Under the pieces are notes generated by a model, which did no database searches, was not told the DNA's origin, and saw nothing but the letters and a program-made list of their open reading frames with translations. The translations under genes were made by a program, and so were the position numbers. A DNA stretch of 64,000 nucleotides, from positions 99,981,284 through 100,045,283 of the forward strand of contig OZ035962.1 of the NCBI GenBank assembly GCA_964034945.1, in the 5' to 3' direction. Each line of letters starts with the position of its first letter. The first letter of the stretch is position 1. Origin of the DNA: Chrysopilus asiliformis. Its lineage: Eukaryota; Arthropoda; Insecta; Diptera; Rhagionidae. Positions 11,339 to 20,630 of the stretch are shown piece by piece.

Positions 11339-12325
11339 GAAACTCACGTTATCTTTGCAGGACATTCCGTTATCCTTACAGAATTTTAAATGTCAGAATC
11401 GGATTCAGCGACCCCAAAAACCCCCTAATGCAATTTTTCCCCGGAAAAAATGGGAAAAGGATATGTGCGTCATCCTTACAGGACCTTCCGTTTTGAATTT
11501 TGAAAATCTAACACCGAATTCGTGATCAGCGACCCCGAAAACCCCCTGATGCCAGTTTTTCCCGGGAAAAATGGGAAAAAGGATATTTGCGTTATCCTTA
11601 CAGGACCTTCCGTTTTGAATTTTGAAAATCTAACACCGAATTCGTGATCAGCGACCCCGAAAACCCCCTGATGCCAGTTTTTCCCGGAAAAAATGGGAAA
11701 AAGGATATTTGCGTTATCCTTACAGGACCTTCCGTTTTGAATTTTGAAAATCTAACACCGAATTCGTGATCAGCGACCCCGAAAACCCCCTAATGCAGTT
11801 TTTCCCCGGAAAAAATGGGAAAAGGATATGTGCGTCATCCTTACAGGACCTTCCGTTTTGAATTTTGAAAATCTAACACCGAATTCGTGATCAGCGACCC
11901 CGAAAACCCCCTGATGCCAGTTTTTCCCGGGAGAAATGGGAAAAAGGATATTTGCGTTATCCTTACAGGACCTTCCGTTTTGAATTTTGAAAATCTAACA
12001 CCGAATTCGTGATCAGCGACCCCGAAAACCCCCTGGTGCCAGTTTTTCCCGGGAAAAATGGGAAAAAGGATATTTGCGTTATCCTTACAGGACCTTCCGT
12101 TTTGAATTTTGAAAATCTAACACCGAATTCGTGATCAGCGACCCCGAAAACCCCCTGGTGCTAGTTTTTCCCGGGAAAAATGGGAAAAAGGATATTTGCG
12201 TTATCCTTACAGGACCTTCCGTTTTGAATTTTGAAAATCTAACACCGAATTCGTGATCAGCGACCCCGAAAACCCCCTAATTTGCGTTATCCTTACAGGA
12301 CCTTCCATTATCCTTACAAGGATGG
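11339..12325. repeat. Satellite-like tandem array, unit 121-122 bp, about 8 copies
   Basis: The word GGATAT(T/G)TGCGT recurs with starts near 11459, 11581, 11703, 11824, 11946, 12068 and 12190, giving a spacing of 121-122 bp. Each unit carries CAGGACCTTCCGTTTTGAAT, CTAACACCGAATTCGTGATC and CGACCCCGAAAACCCCCT. The first unit (about 11339-11460) is clearly diverged; the last is cut short and runs into CCATTATCCTTACAAGGATG. Internal units are nearly identical. Two unit variants alternate (see findings). A plus-strand frame of 65 residues in the first unit is a repeat artefact. Confidence 0.92.
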
Positions 12326-12482
12326 AGTAGTAAAAATATTGAACTGTCACCGGAACTACGCAAGGTGACAAAATTTCATCTTCCTAGGTTGCATAGTTTC
12401 GGAGATATAAGGTTCCAAAGATTCCAGAGAAAGACACATAGCCACATAGTTAGGTCGCGACACTTCAACTTAATAGAAAGTG
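12326..12482. other. Right end of the insert that splits the family A copy
   Basis: Non-repetitive 157 bp between the satellite array and the resumption of family A. It ends ...AATAGAAAGTGTATAAAAAG, where AAAGTG may mirror the CACTTT near the left end of the insert (about 10944). This is weak support that foldback, satellite and this tail moved in as one unit. Confidence 0.4.
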
Positions 12483-12668
12483 TATAAAAAGTTGAATTTA
12501 GCATGTCCGTCCGTCCGTCCGTCTGTCCGTCTGTCTGTCCGCCCGTCTGTCCGTCCGTCTGTCCTTCCGTCCGTCTGTCCGTCTGTCCGTCTGTCCGTCT
12601 GTCCGTCTGTCCGTCTGTCCGTCTGTCCGTCTGTCCGTCTGTCCGTCTGTCCGTCTGTCCGTCCGTCT
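12483..12668 (+). mobile_element. Family A element, right portion with expanded GTCC/GTCT tract
   Basis: Resumes with AAAAAGTTGAATTTAGCATG, then about 165 bp of pure GTCC/GTCT/GCCC tetranucleotide repeats. After the repeat (12668) the sequence no longer matches the family, so the 3' half is missing. The predicted proline/serine-rich frame (PSVRPSVR pattern) is the microsatellite in translation. Confidence 0.85.
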
Positions 12669-14197
12669 AAATTACAGTCACTCGTTAAACAGATAAAGGA
12701 ATCAAAATACCGTCAATTGTGATATCAATTGTGATCAACACAGAATTTTCCTTTTAAATATTCAGTTTCGGAAAAAATATGTGAAAAAAATATTTTTTCA
12801 AAAATGCTTTTCATCGGAGCCCCCGGATGGCGGACATATGCTTTTCTTAGTTACGACATTAGACATAAGTTTCCATTTTTGGAAATAATTGATCAAAAAT
12901 TATCTTTGGTTTTTAATCAGGTTGATTTAAAATTTAAAAGAGTGAGAAACAAAAACAAAATCGTTAGTTTCGATAGTAAATATTAAATCATCTCATATAC
13001 GTTGTGTTATTATAATGTCCGGAAATTTTATAGAAAAGTTCATAAAATTTTGTTAAACAATTCTACATAAATTCGCATAGAAAATTGCAGCTTTACGGTT
13101 CAATCTTTTAAAGCTAATAATATAAAAGGGATAATAAATTGTTTACATAGCTCTGGCCACATCAATTTAAACTTGGTTACTCCCTCACAGCTCACCCACT
13201 CAAATACACAAACATTTTAATTTGAGTGTTTTTTTCTTGGAATTTGATATCATTGTATTCTGCCATAAATTGGCAACATTGGCAGTAATACAAGTTTTAA
13301 TATGTCTATAAACTGAAAAGTCAGAGTGTATTTAGAATTTCAGGATCGGGTCTCAGCATAAACTCTTCTCGTATTATACAATATAGATAATTGAACAATT
13401 CCATTTGGATAGTATCTAAATGCATTGGCGATTTCGATTTATCTATCTATTGAGATAATCAGTTGATATGTGGACCGCCGGTTGCTACAACAATAACACA
13501 CTGTATCGCCAATCAAATGAATAGAAAAAAATCTCAGCTAAAAAATTGTTTAAAATAAATAAAATTTCCTTTTCGCGTCGATTTTTCAATTTCACATTTT
13601 CCCTCCATTGTTCTTTTGCTGTATAGCCCTTAATCGATGATCAAACAATGCCAAATCGATTATGTGAGGCCGCAAGTTAAAAACAGAGGTGGGTATCATC
13701 TCAGAGATATCGTATAGATACATTTGGCATATCCATAGGGAAAGATAAGAAGTTGAATTTTTCAATATACATACTTTTATTTGTATACGTAATATAGATG
13801 GGCAAATAGATCACGGCGAAAAGGTTGAAGGGCGACCATACTTTAAAGTTTGGCTCCAATAGCACATGAGGAATACTCTTTCGATGGAAGCCTGGCATCT
13901 GCTGGCAACAGGATAAAAATATGAGCGCAGGAAGATGAAATGATGTAAAAACAAAATATTCGAAATAAATATTGAATCGAAGAAAAATTGAGAAAAAGAC
14001 AAATCTACGAAGGAAAGAGAATGTGATGTGGATCATCGAATGAGTTTATTATTAATTTGGGTGAACTTTTTTTTGCAAGGTGTCAGAATTAGGTAGACAT
14101 TTTTAGAAAACGGGAATCATAAAAAATACTGGGACGAAAGCAGTAGTTCCTCAGGCAAAAACTTACTTTATTTTCAGTCAAATTTAGTATGTTTTAG
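12669..14197. other. Stretch with no recognised gene
   Basis: AT-rich, apparently unique DNA. Short, hydrophobic, aromatic frames on the minus strand at 13701-14036 overlap each other in two phases and look like chance. No inverted repeats long enough to call. Confidence 0.45.
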
Positions 14198-14258
14198 AAA
14201 AAAATTTACTGTCTTTTAGTAGATTTTATCGTCTTTCAATAAATTTTACTGGAAAAAC
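14198..14258. repeat. Direct repeat flanking a family A insertion (left copy)
   Basis: About 60 bp beginning AAAAATTTACTGTCTTTTAG and ending TTTTACTGGAAAAAC. It recurs at 14641-14701 with two base differences. The family A copy lies precisely between the two. Confidence 0.85.
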
Positions 14259-14641
14259 ATAACAAAAGCTATAATTGCCAACCCGTATGGTGATATTCGT
14301 ATCAAGATTCGAACAGAGATATTCACAAAAACGTTTTCGTTCGTATGAGGGGTACCCCCCCCCCCCCCTCCCTAATGGTCCATATTTGCCCATTAACGAA
14401 CTTAAAATTTCAAGTCTCTAGTTCAATTCGTGGGCCCGCAATCCGCGCCACAGACAGACGGACAGACGGACAGACGGACGGACGGACGGACAGACGGATG
14501 GACGGACATGCTAAATTCAACTTTTTTCATCATTCTAAACACACTGGTGTAATTCATTTTTGTGTGTGATAACGGGATCTTGGCGTTACAAACGGTAAGA
14601 CAAATCTAATATACCCTTTGGTTTCACCATACGGGTATAAA
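14253..14641 (-). mobile_element. Family A element, internally deleted copy
   Basis: Runs from AAAAACATAACAAAAGC to GGTTTCACCATACGGGTATA. Relative to the longest copies it lacks the second half of the TTGCCAATCTGGCAA hairpin (TTGCCA joins directly to ACCCGTATGG) and a central block between the inner repeat and TTCACAAAAACG. It carries a 14-bp C run and a short GACA/GACG microsatellite. Confidence 0.88.
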
Positions 14642-14701
14642 AAAAAATTTACTGTGTTTTAGTAGATTTTACCGTCTTTCAATAAATTTTACTGGAAAAA
14701 C
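14641..14701. repeat. Direct repeat flanking a family A insertion (right copy)
   Basis: Partner of 14198-14258. Differences: GTG for GTC and ACC for ATC. Shared ends suggest either a very long target duplication or insertion between pre-existing tandem copies. Confidence 0.85.
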
Positions 14702-16687
14702 GGCAGAAAAAAAATATTTACTATTTTTCTAAGTAAAATCCTAGTAAAATTTTTGCTGGGCGATTTAATGGGTAAAGAGCATCTGGTTTAGAATGTAGGG
14801 AAGGAAAGCCTGTTTTTCTTCGGTTACAGTTTCGAGCTGGGATTGAGTAGGTACTGACCAATTTTAGTTTATAACTTCGCAGTTTCAAAAACAACTAAAT
14901 CTAAATAAAAATCTCTAAAAATTGCGAAAAATTTAGAACAATATTACGTTATTATACAGCGTATAAGAAAATGAAAGCAACACAATCAGCATTAGGGAAG
15001 CATTAAGATTGTATAATACTTATTTGGTAGTCATATACTCTCAGATACATCAGATAAAGATACGGGGCGAATGGAGGCAGAGTTAAGACAATAACCAACG
15101 AGAAGACAAACCGAATGCCGATAAAAAAAACTCTCAGCAGGGCGAATCTCAGTATCTTTATTTATGAACTGAATATCAGTTTATCTCGGCGATGCCATTT
15201 TTATCTTTTAGCTTCAGATATATTCGTACGAGTCTGAAACAGTGCATTTTGTATACCCACAACATCAGACACTGTTGATACTACAACGTCCGGAGTAAAA
15301 AAAATAATTCTGTGAATCGGATTCATCACATTCAGATACAGATTTGGATTTTGTTGGGGATTCTCCTGATGGTGCTGATGCTAACTTCCTTTCCTGTACT
15401 ACACAGATACGAAAATATTATTGTAGCAGCAAAATTCTATAAATACGAATGTATCTATTTATATATATATTTGGCTAAGGATGTTTATTATATTATGCTC
15501 GAATTTTTATTATTCTTTTTTTTTGCTTTCATTTTCATCTCGTTTTTGCTTAGTGGAATACAATTGGTATTTTCCTTGCGCTGGATGGGGATGGGGATAT
15601 AATAAAACGTATCTGGATGTTGATATCTGATTTAGTTTTTTTTTTGCTTTTGGGGCGCGTTCAATATCTCCGAACGTTTGATTTTGGCGAGGCGGCGAGC
15701 CTTTATTGTGTCAATTACCAGCAATGTTGGCCCTAAATCGACCAAACTGAACTGAAGTAAATAAAATAATTGATGCGATAAGATATTTCTGGGTGCAGTA
15801 GCCACATAAGATAAGAAAATCGATGATATGCTTAATGCACACACATTATAAACGAATCGTTATATCGATTAATTGTATTTGATTTATATTTCTGCCATAA
15901 ATGATTATACTGCATATTCTGCTTAGGATCTAAATAAATTGGACTTTTTTTTCGAGATAATGAAGGAAAGTTGCCCCAGTGTGGTGTTGGTAAATGGAAA
16001 TTTTTCGATTTATATGTGGTTTAAATGGTTTCAAGAAGGATTTACAATAAATTCAGTTAATTTTGATGCCTAGAATTTTTTCATTGCTAAAGAAATGCAT
16101 TTCGTCATTAGATTCAACGAAAAAGCAGTTGAATCAAATAAAAAAAATTTTGTATTTGATTTAAGTGAAAAGTATTTAAACCAAATGATTATTTTTTTTC
16201 TGTCAGAGAAACTAGGGTTTTTTGTGATATGACTCGAATCGACTCGGTAGTGCTTGGCAATTGTTTTTAGGCAAAATTAAGAGGTCGAAATTTTTCATGG
16301 TCACAAAACTTTATTATACTTTGTACAACGTAACTTCGCATGAAAAAGTAAAAATACACAGTGACGATTTCTTTATTTAAATGCTACAATCTGCTCCAGC
16401 CAAATTGTACGGAAATGATTTTTGCTGACAGTGAATCTCATCAATTTGCATGGATGCACCTGCAGTTGAAAAAATCTTTTATTCTATATATGAAATTATA
16501 AATGGCCTTTTGAAGTTCATCCAATTAATTCATTGTTTCGCAACTTCTGGATCCACTGATTCAAATCTTTTAAGCACGTTGAAACAATGTTGCAGTATTC
16601 CCAGTCCAGTTTCAATACTAGTATTATCCAGAATTTCACAGCGAGAAAAAAAAATAAATAAAAAAGAATGAGGTTGTTTAATGAAGT
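14702..16687. other. Stretch with no recognised gene
   Basis: AT-rich unique DNA. The plus-strand frame at 15312-15602 is hydrophobic and aromatic, lacks any recognised motif and is probably fortuitous. No element ends were identified. Confidence 0.45.
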
Positions 16688-16750
16688 TATGGCAAAGGGA
16701 GCCTATGGCAAAGCGAGCTTATTGCAAAGGGAGCTTATGGCATACGAGTA
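16688..16750. repeat. 16-bp tandem repeat, about 4 copies
   Basis: Consecutive units TATGGCAAAGGGAGCC, TATGGCAAAGCGAGCT, TATTGCAAAGGGAGCT and a diverged TATGGCATACGAGTA. Contained in otherwise unique DNA. Confidence 0.85.
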
Positions 16751-17282
16751 TATGCATGAAATTTAACATTTACCTTTACCGTGGAATATTGTCCTCTAAT
16801 TAGTAAATTTTTTGAACCGTGAAATTGAAATTTATTCCCAACAAGGGCGTAGAAATGGTTAAATGTGCAAAATGTTTTGCATTTCTCTCAACTTTCTCTC
16901 CGTTTTACAAAGTTCGTATAATCGCTTTTATACTACTGTGATATTTTAGTATATGTCCGGGTATTCAAATATTTATATACATTTATCAGTAAATCTAGAG
17001 GGTTTACCATTTTATATGCATATATCCTGCAGCACTTCTTATTCATGTGTTCGTTTACCTGCTTGATAAAAATTCTACCTTTGAATGATTTGTTTACGCA
17101 GATTGTTCAATAGTAAGCTAACTCTATAAAAGCTTGCAGCCAAATGTTTTTTTTTTTTGTAAAATCGTAAATATTGAATTAAAATATATTTTTAGTACAC
17201 AGTCTTTCGAATTTGTGGGTAAAATTTCGTTTAGATCAAAAGTATTTTTCAAAATTAAGTAGTAATTTATAATTTGAAATTA
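16751..17282. other. Stretch with no recognised gene
   Basis: AT-rich with a T-run at about 17147-17158. I see nothing to annotate. Confidence 0.45.
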
Positions 17283-17646
17283 TCGTACTAATATATAAAA
17301 ATGAGTTGGTGCCTGTCTGTCTGTCTGTCCCTCTTTCATGCAAAAACGACTGAACCGATTGACTTGAAATTTGGCATGAGTGTCTGTTTTTGCGCTATGT
17401 TACTCTTTCGCGGGGAAACTACTTAACCGATTGGCCTGAAATTTGGCATGCTTGTTCGTCGGGGGTCCAGCTCCAACATAAACCCATTAAAAAGTAGCCC
17501 GAGACGTGGGGGGAGTAAGGGGAGGGGGTAAAGTCTTCTCGAAACTTAGTTTTCCCTCTATGTTACTCTTTCGCGGGGAAACTATTGAACCGATAAAAAA
17601 AAATGTAGGGGATGAATCGCGAAGCGGTTCGGGGCGCAGCCCCTAG
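17283..17646 (+). mobile_element. Non-autonomous Helitron, short copy with variant 3' end
   Basis: Begins TCGTACTAATATATAAAAAT after an A and ends GGGGCGCAGCCCCTAG before a T. The terminal GGGGC-GCA-GCCCC stem directly before the TAG is a clear Helitron-type hairpin; a second hairpin, CGAAGCGGTTCG, lies just upstream. The internal CGCGGGGAAACTA module occurs twice, against three times in the other copies. The 3' end sequence differs from those at 8097 and 37578 although the 5' end is shared, so two related Helitron subfamilies are present. Confidence 0.8.
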
Positions 17647-18790
17647 TACTTAATAAATATTCCGAATATAAATTTAAAAAAAATCACTCTTTGATAGATT
17701 AATTTGACTTTCAACAGATAAAATGAGAAACTGATTTCAAAATTTATCCGTAATTGGAAATAATCATCATGTTATGATCCTTTTGTCGAAATTTAATTCA
17801 GAAATTATGGTATTTTTCACACTTAAATCCGGTGGGATATCGATCGAAATTCCAAAATCACACAGCTGTATTAAAGGCGAACAATTGAAAATCAAATCAG
17901 ATGAAAATACGGAGGAAATAACAAGATTATGGTTTAGTTTAATTTGAATATAGATCAACTTTCGCTGAATCAAAATATACGATATTAGTGGATGTGATAA
18001 ACGATTCATTTTATTCCAAATTGCCTTTTGTTTTCAACATATTTCTTATCCAGACGTAGAGGCAACCTTTTGATAGTCCAGTGGAATATTTTTCCTTACA
18101 TATTTATGGTGTATGTGGTCCAAAGTGAATGCAGCTCTTTCAGTTTATGCTTTATGTTGCCATAAGTTTGTAACAGACCAGCACTGAAATAAAATGAAAG
18201 TATGTTTGTCATCATTTAAATTATGAGTGCATTTATGTTAGCCCACGACACAATGCGAAAACATTTCAAGATTTATTTGCGGACGTAAATTTACGGCAAT
18301 CTCCTTTAAATGAACACACAATCGAATCATAAACATTTTAAATTTGCTTTTATTACTGTAATTTTTCTGTTTTGCAGGCATCATAAAAAATATTCACCAA
18401 TTATAAACAGAATAGGATGTGGACCCGTTGTTGCTAGGTTAAGGTATTTGCTAGGTATATTTTTAATAAATACGAAAAAAAATCCGGAAAAATCTTTCTT
18501 AACCACTTTTAGGAAACAGCGTTCAAGGCGCAACCTTTATACAGCCGATTTTTTCATCTGTTAAAAGAATGGGATGCACTTATGTCAAAACAGCTCGGCC
18601 AGAAGAGGAGAAATCATATAGATTTTGTATGGGAATGGAATAGATGAGAATGGAATACAAATTTTGTAGTTTTCTGCAGTTCTAAAAAGTTCTAATTTCC
18701 CAAGCTGATTTTCAAGTGCGTATTTATTTTAGATCCGAAAATTCAAATAAATTGTCTACAGAAGTATAAATTGAGAATTAACAGATTTTT
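17647..18790. other. Stretch with no recognised gene
   Basis: AT-rich unique DNA. Short frames at 17767-18009 (minus) and 18310-18564 (plus) show no recognisable product. Confidence 0.45.
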
Positions 18791-19922
18791 GTAGACGGAC
18801 GGACAGACGGACGGACAGACGGACGGACATGCTAAATTCAAACACACTGGTGTAATTCATTTTTTTGTGTGATGACGGGATCTTGGCGTTACAAACGGTA
18901 AGGCAAATCTAATATAGGGGAGACCGGGATTGGTTGTCACACTTTTTGATCTTTTGCATTTTTAGTGGCCATGTTCTTAGTTTAGCAGTGATATTTATAT
19001 ATCAGTAGATAATATACTTATTTTAGTTTAAAAATAAATAAACACCTTTTCTCTAGCAGTATCTATTGAGGGAATATTATAAATTTTTTGAAAAAATAAA
19101 AGTGTGACTTTTAACCCCGTGTCAGGGGCAGGTTGTCACAGTGTCTGGGGTAGGTAGTCACATAGCAAATTAAAGGGGGAATATAAAAATAAATACTTAT
19201 TTAAATCAAATGAGTATCTTTATTAAAGGTAAAATGTTGTATGTAATTAATTTTACCCAAGAAAAGAACGAAAAATGTCTTATTCTTAATAAAAAACAAT
19301 AACCAAAATTTTTATTCATAATAATAATAAAAAAAATGCATAATTCATAATAAAAAACAATAACCAAAATTCTGGTAACGAAAATAACAAAAATATAATC
19401 ATAGTCAGTCTATAATTTCTTTGGAAGTAATATTTTTTAATTCAAAATACCTAACCTAATAGAATTATATGAGACTACCAACCCCAGTCAACCTGAGACA
19501 ACCTGCCCCAAAACACATTTTTGTACATAACCTCCCAAAATAAAGTTCAATCAATGTTTATTTGAAAAATCATATAACAATATCATGAAACACATATTTA
19601 ACTTCATAAATACACGAAAAGGTATATTACTATGTATTATTTAATTATGCTTACGAGACTCGACACAGATGCACAAAAAATTACTTTCGCTGTCAAAAAA
19701 AAAACAATTGCATATATCTACGTCACTGCATTTTAGAGCAAGCTGAAGTGAAGTAGGTAGAGAAGTGTTGCTATAGCACTCATTCGACGCCGATTAATAA
19801 ACTCATTCGTTCGCTCAGTTTTCTGTTATGGCCGCTGTGACAACCAACCCGTGTGACAACCAACCCGTGTGACAACCATACCCGGTCTCCCCTACCCTTT
19901 GGTTTCACCATACGGGTATAAA
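18791..19922 (-). mobile_element. Family A element split by a TA-flanked transposon
   Basis: 18791-18916 carries the GACGGACG microsatellite, CATGCTAAATTCAA and ACACTGGTGTAATTCAT to AAATCTAATA. 19893-19922 carries the end CCCTTTGGTTTCACCATACG. The two halves join seamlessly if 18917-19892 and one TA are removed. The family A part is truncated on its microsatellite side. Confidence 0.88.
18917..19892. mobile_element. TA-flanked 976-bp DNA transposon, non-autonomous
   Basis: Left end GGGGAGACCGGGATTGGTTG..., right end in reverse complement GGGGAGACCGGGTATGGTTG...; 26-bp terminal inverted repeats with two differences, flanked by TA on both sides. Removing the element and one TA restores the family A reading AATATACCC. 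TA duplication suggests a Tc1/mariner-like mechanism. The GTGACAACCAACCCGT word is tandemly repeated at the right end. GTCACA/TGACAACC words recur internally near GGGGCAGG or CCTGCCCC. No transposase frame is visible. Confidence 0.92.
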
Positions 19923-20090
19923 AACACAATAATTTAATTCGATCCGGCAGAATTTCATAACTAAGGATGTATAAAAATCCCTTTTTTCACATATTAACAT
20001 ACCAAAAATATCGACGGAATTTTGATGTTTCGGATTGAAAACAAATAGCCGTTTATTGGCCTTAGCGACAAGTGTCAGGAACCTTTTTTT

Positions 20091-20332
20091 TATACCCTTA
20101 TGTTGAAACCAAAGGGTATATTAAATTTGCCTTACGGTTTGTAACGCCAAGATCCCGCTATTACACACAAAAATGAATTATTTAGAATGATAAAAAAAAT
20201 TGAATCTTGCATGTCCGTCCGTCTGTGGCGCGGATTGCGGGGGCACGGATTGAGCTAGAGACTTGAAATTTTACGCAGATTCGTTTTTCGTAAAATACAA
20301 GTCTAAGTTCGTTAATGGGCACAAATGGACTA

Positions 20333-20367
<35 letters not shown>

Positions 20368-20630
20368 CCCCCATACGAACGAAGAAGTTTTTTGCGGATA
20401 TCCCAAAAACGGTGCATCTTACCAAAAAAGTGCAAGAACAAAAGTTATTTACGATATGATTCATAATACTCCCATACATTAAAATCCGATTGGAATAAAT
20501 TTTAAAAAATCTAATTGAAAAGTTTGAAGTGGAATTTTGGTACAACTGTTCGCCGTTCACTTAAACTTCGAACAATGCCATATACGGGTTTTCAATATTT
20601 GCCAGGTTGGCAATTATAGCTTTTATGTTT
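20091..20630 (+). mobile_element. Family A element, near full length, with a 29-G tract
   Basis: Contains all landmarks: TATACCCTTATGTTGAAACC, GCCTTACGG, GATCCCGCTATTACACAC, CATGTCCGTCCGTCTGTGGC, GGATTGAGCTAGAGACTTGA, TTCGTTAATGGGCAC, the inner repeat CCATATACGGGTTTTC and the terminal GCCAGGTTGGCAATTATAGC. Its GTCC/GTCT tract is nearly absent. An uninterrupted run of 29 G sits at 20336-20364. Confidence 0.9.
20336..20364 (+). repeat. Poly-G tract of 29 bases
   Basis: Uninterrupted G29, followed by TTACCCCC. Other family A copies have only a short GGG...ACCCCC palindrome or a 14-base run here (14353 region), so this is a copy-specific expansion. It could form G-quadruplex structures and is a likely site of length error in sequencing. 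Confidence 0.9.

Noticed and set aside
11339..12325. CRISPR-like array
   Set aside because: Units are contiguous 122-bp repeats without unique spacers, and the DNA is eukaryotic.
13701..14036. 111-residue hydrophobic minus-strand frame
   Set aside because: Overlaps another frame in a second phase; Phe/Ile-rich composition expected from T-rich DNA.
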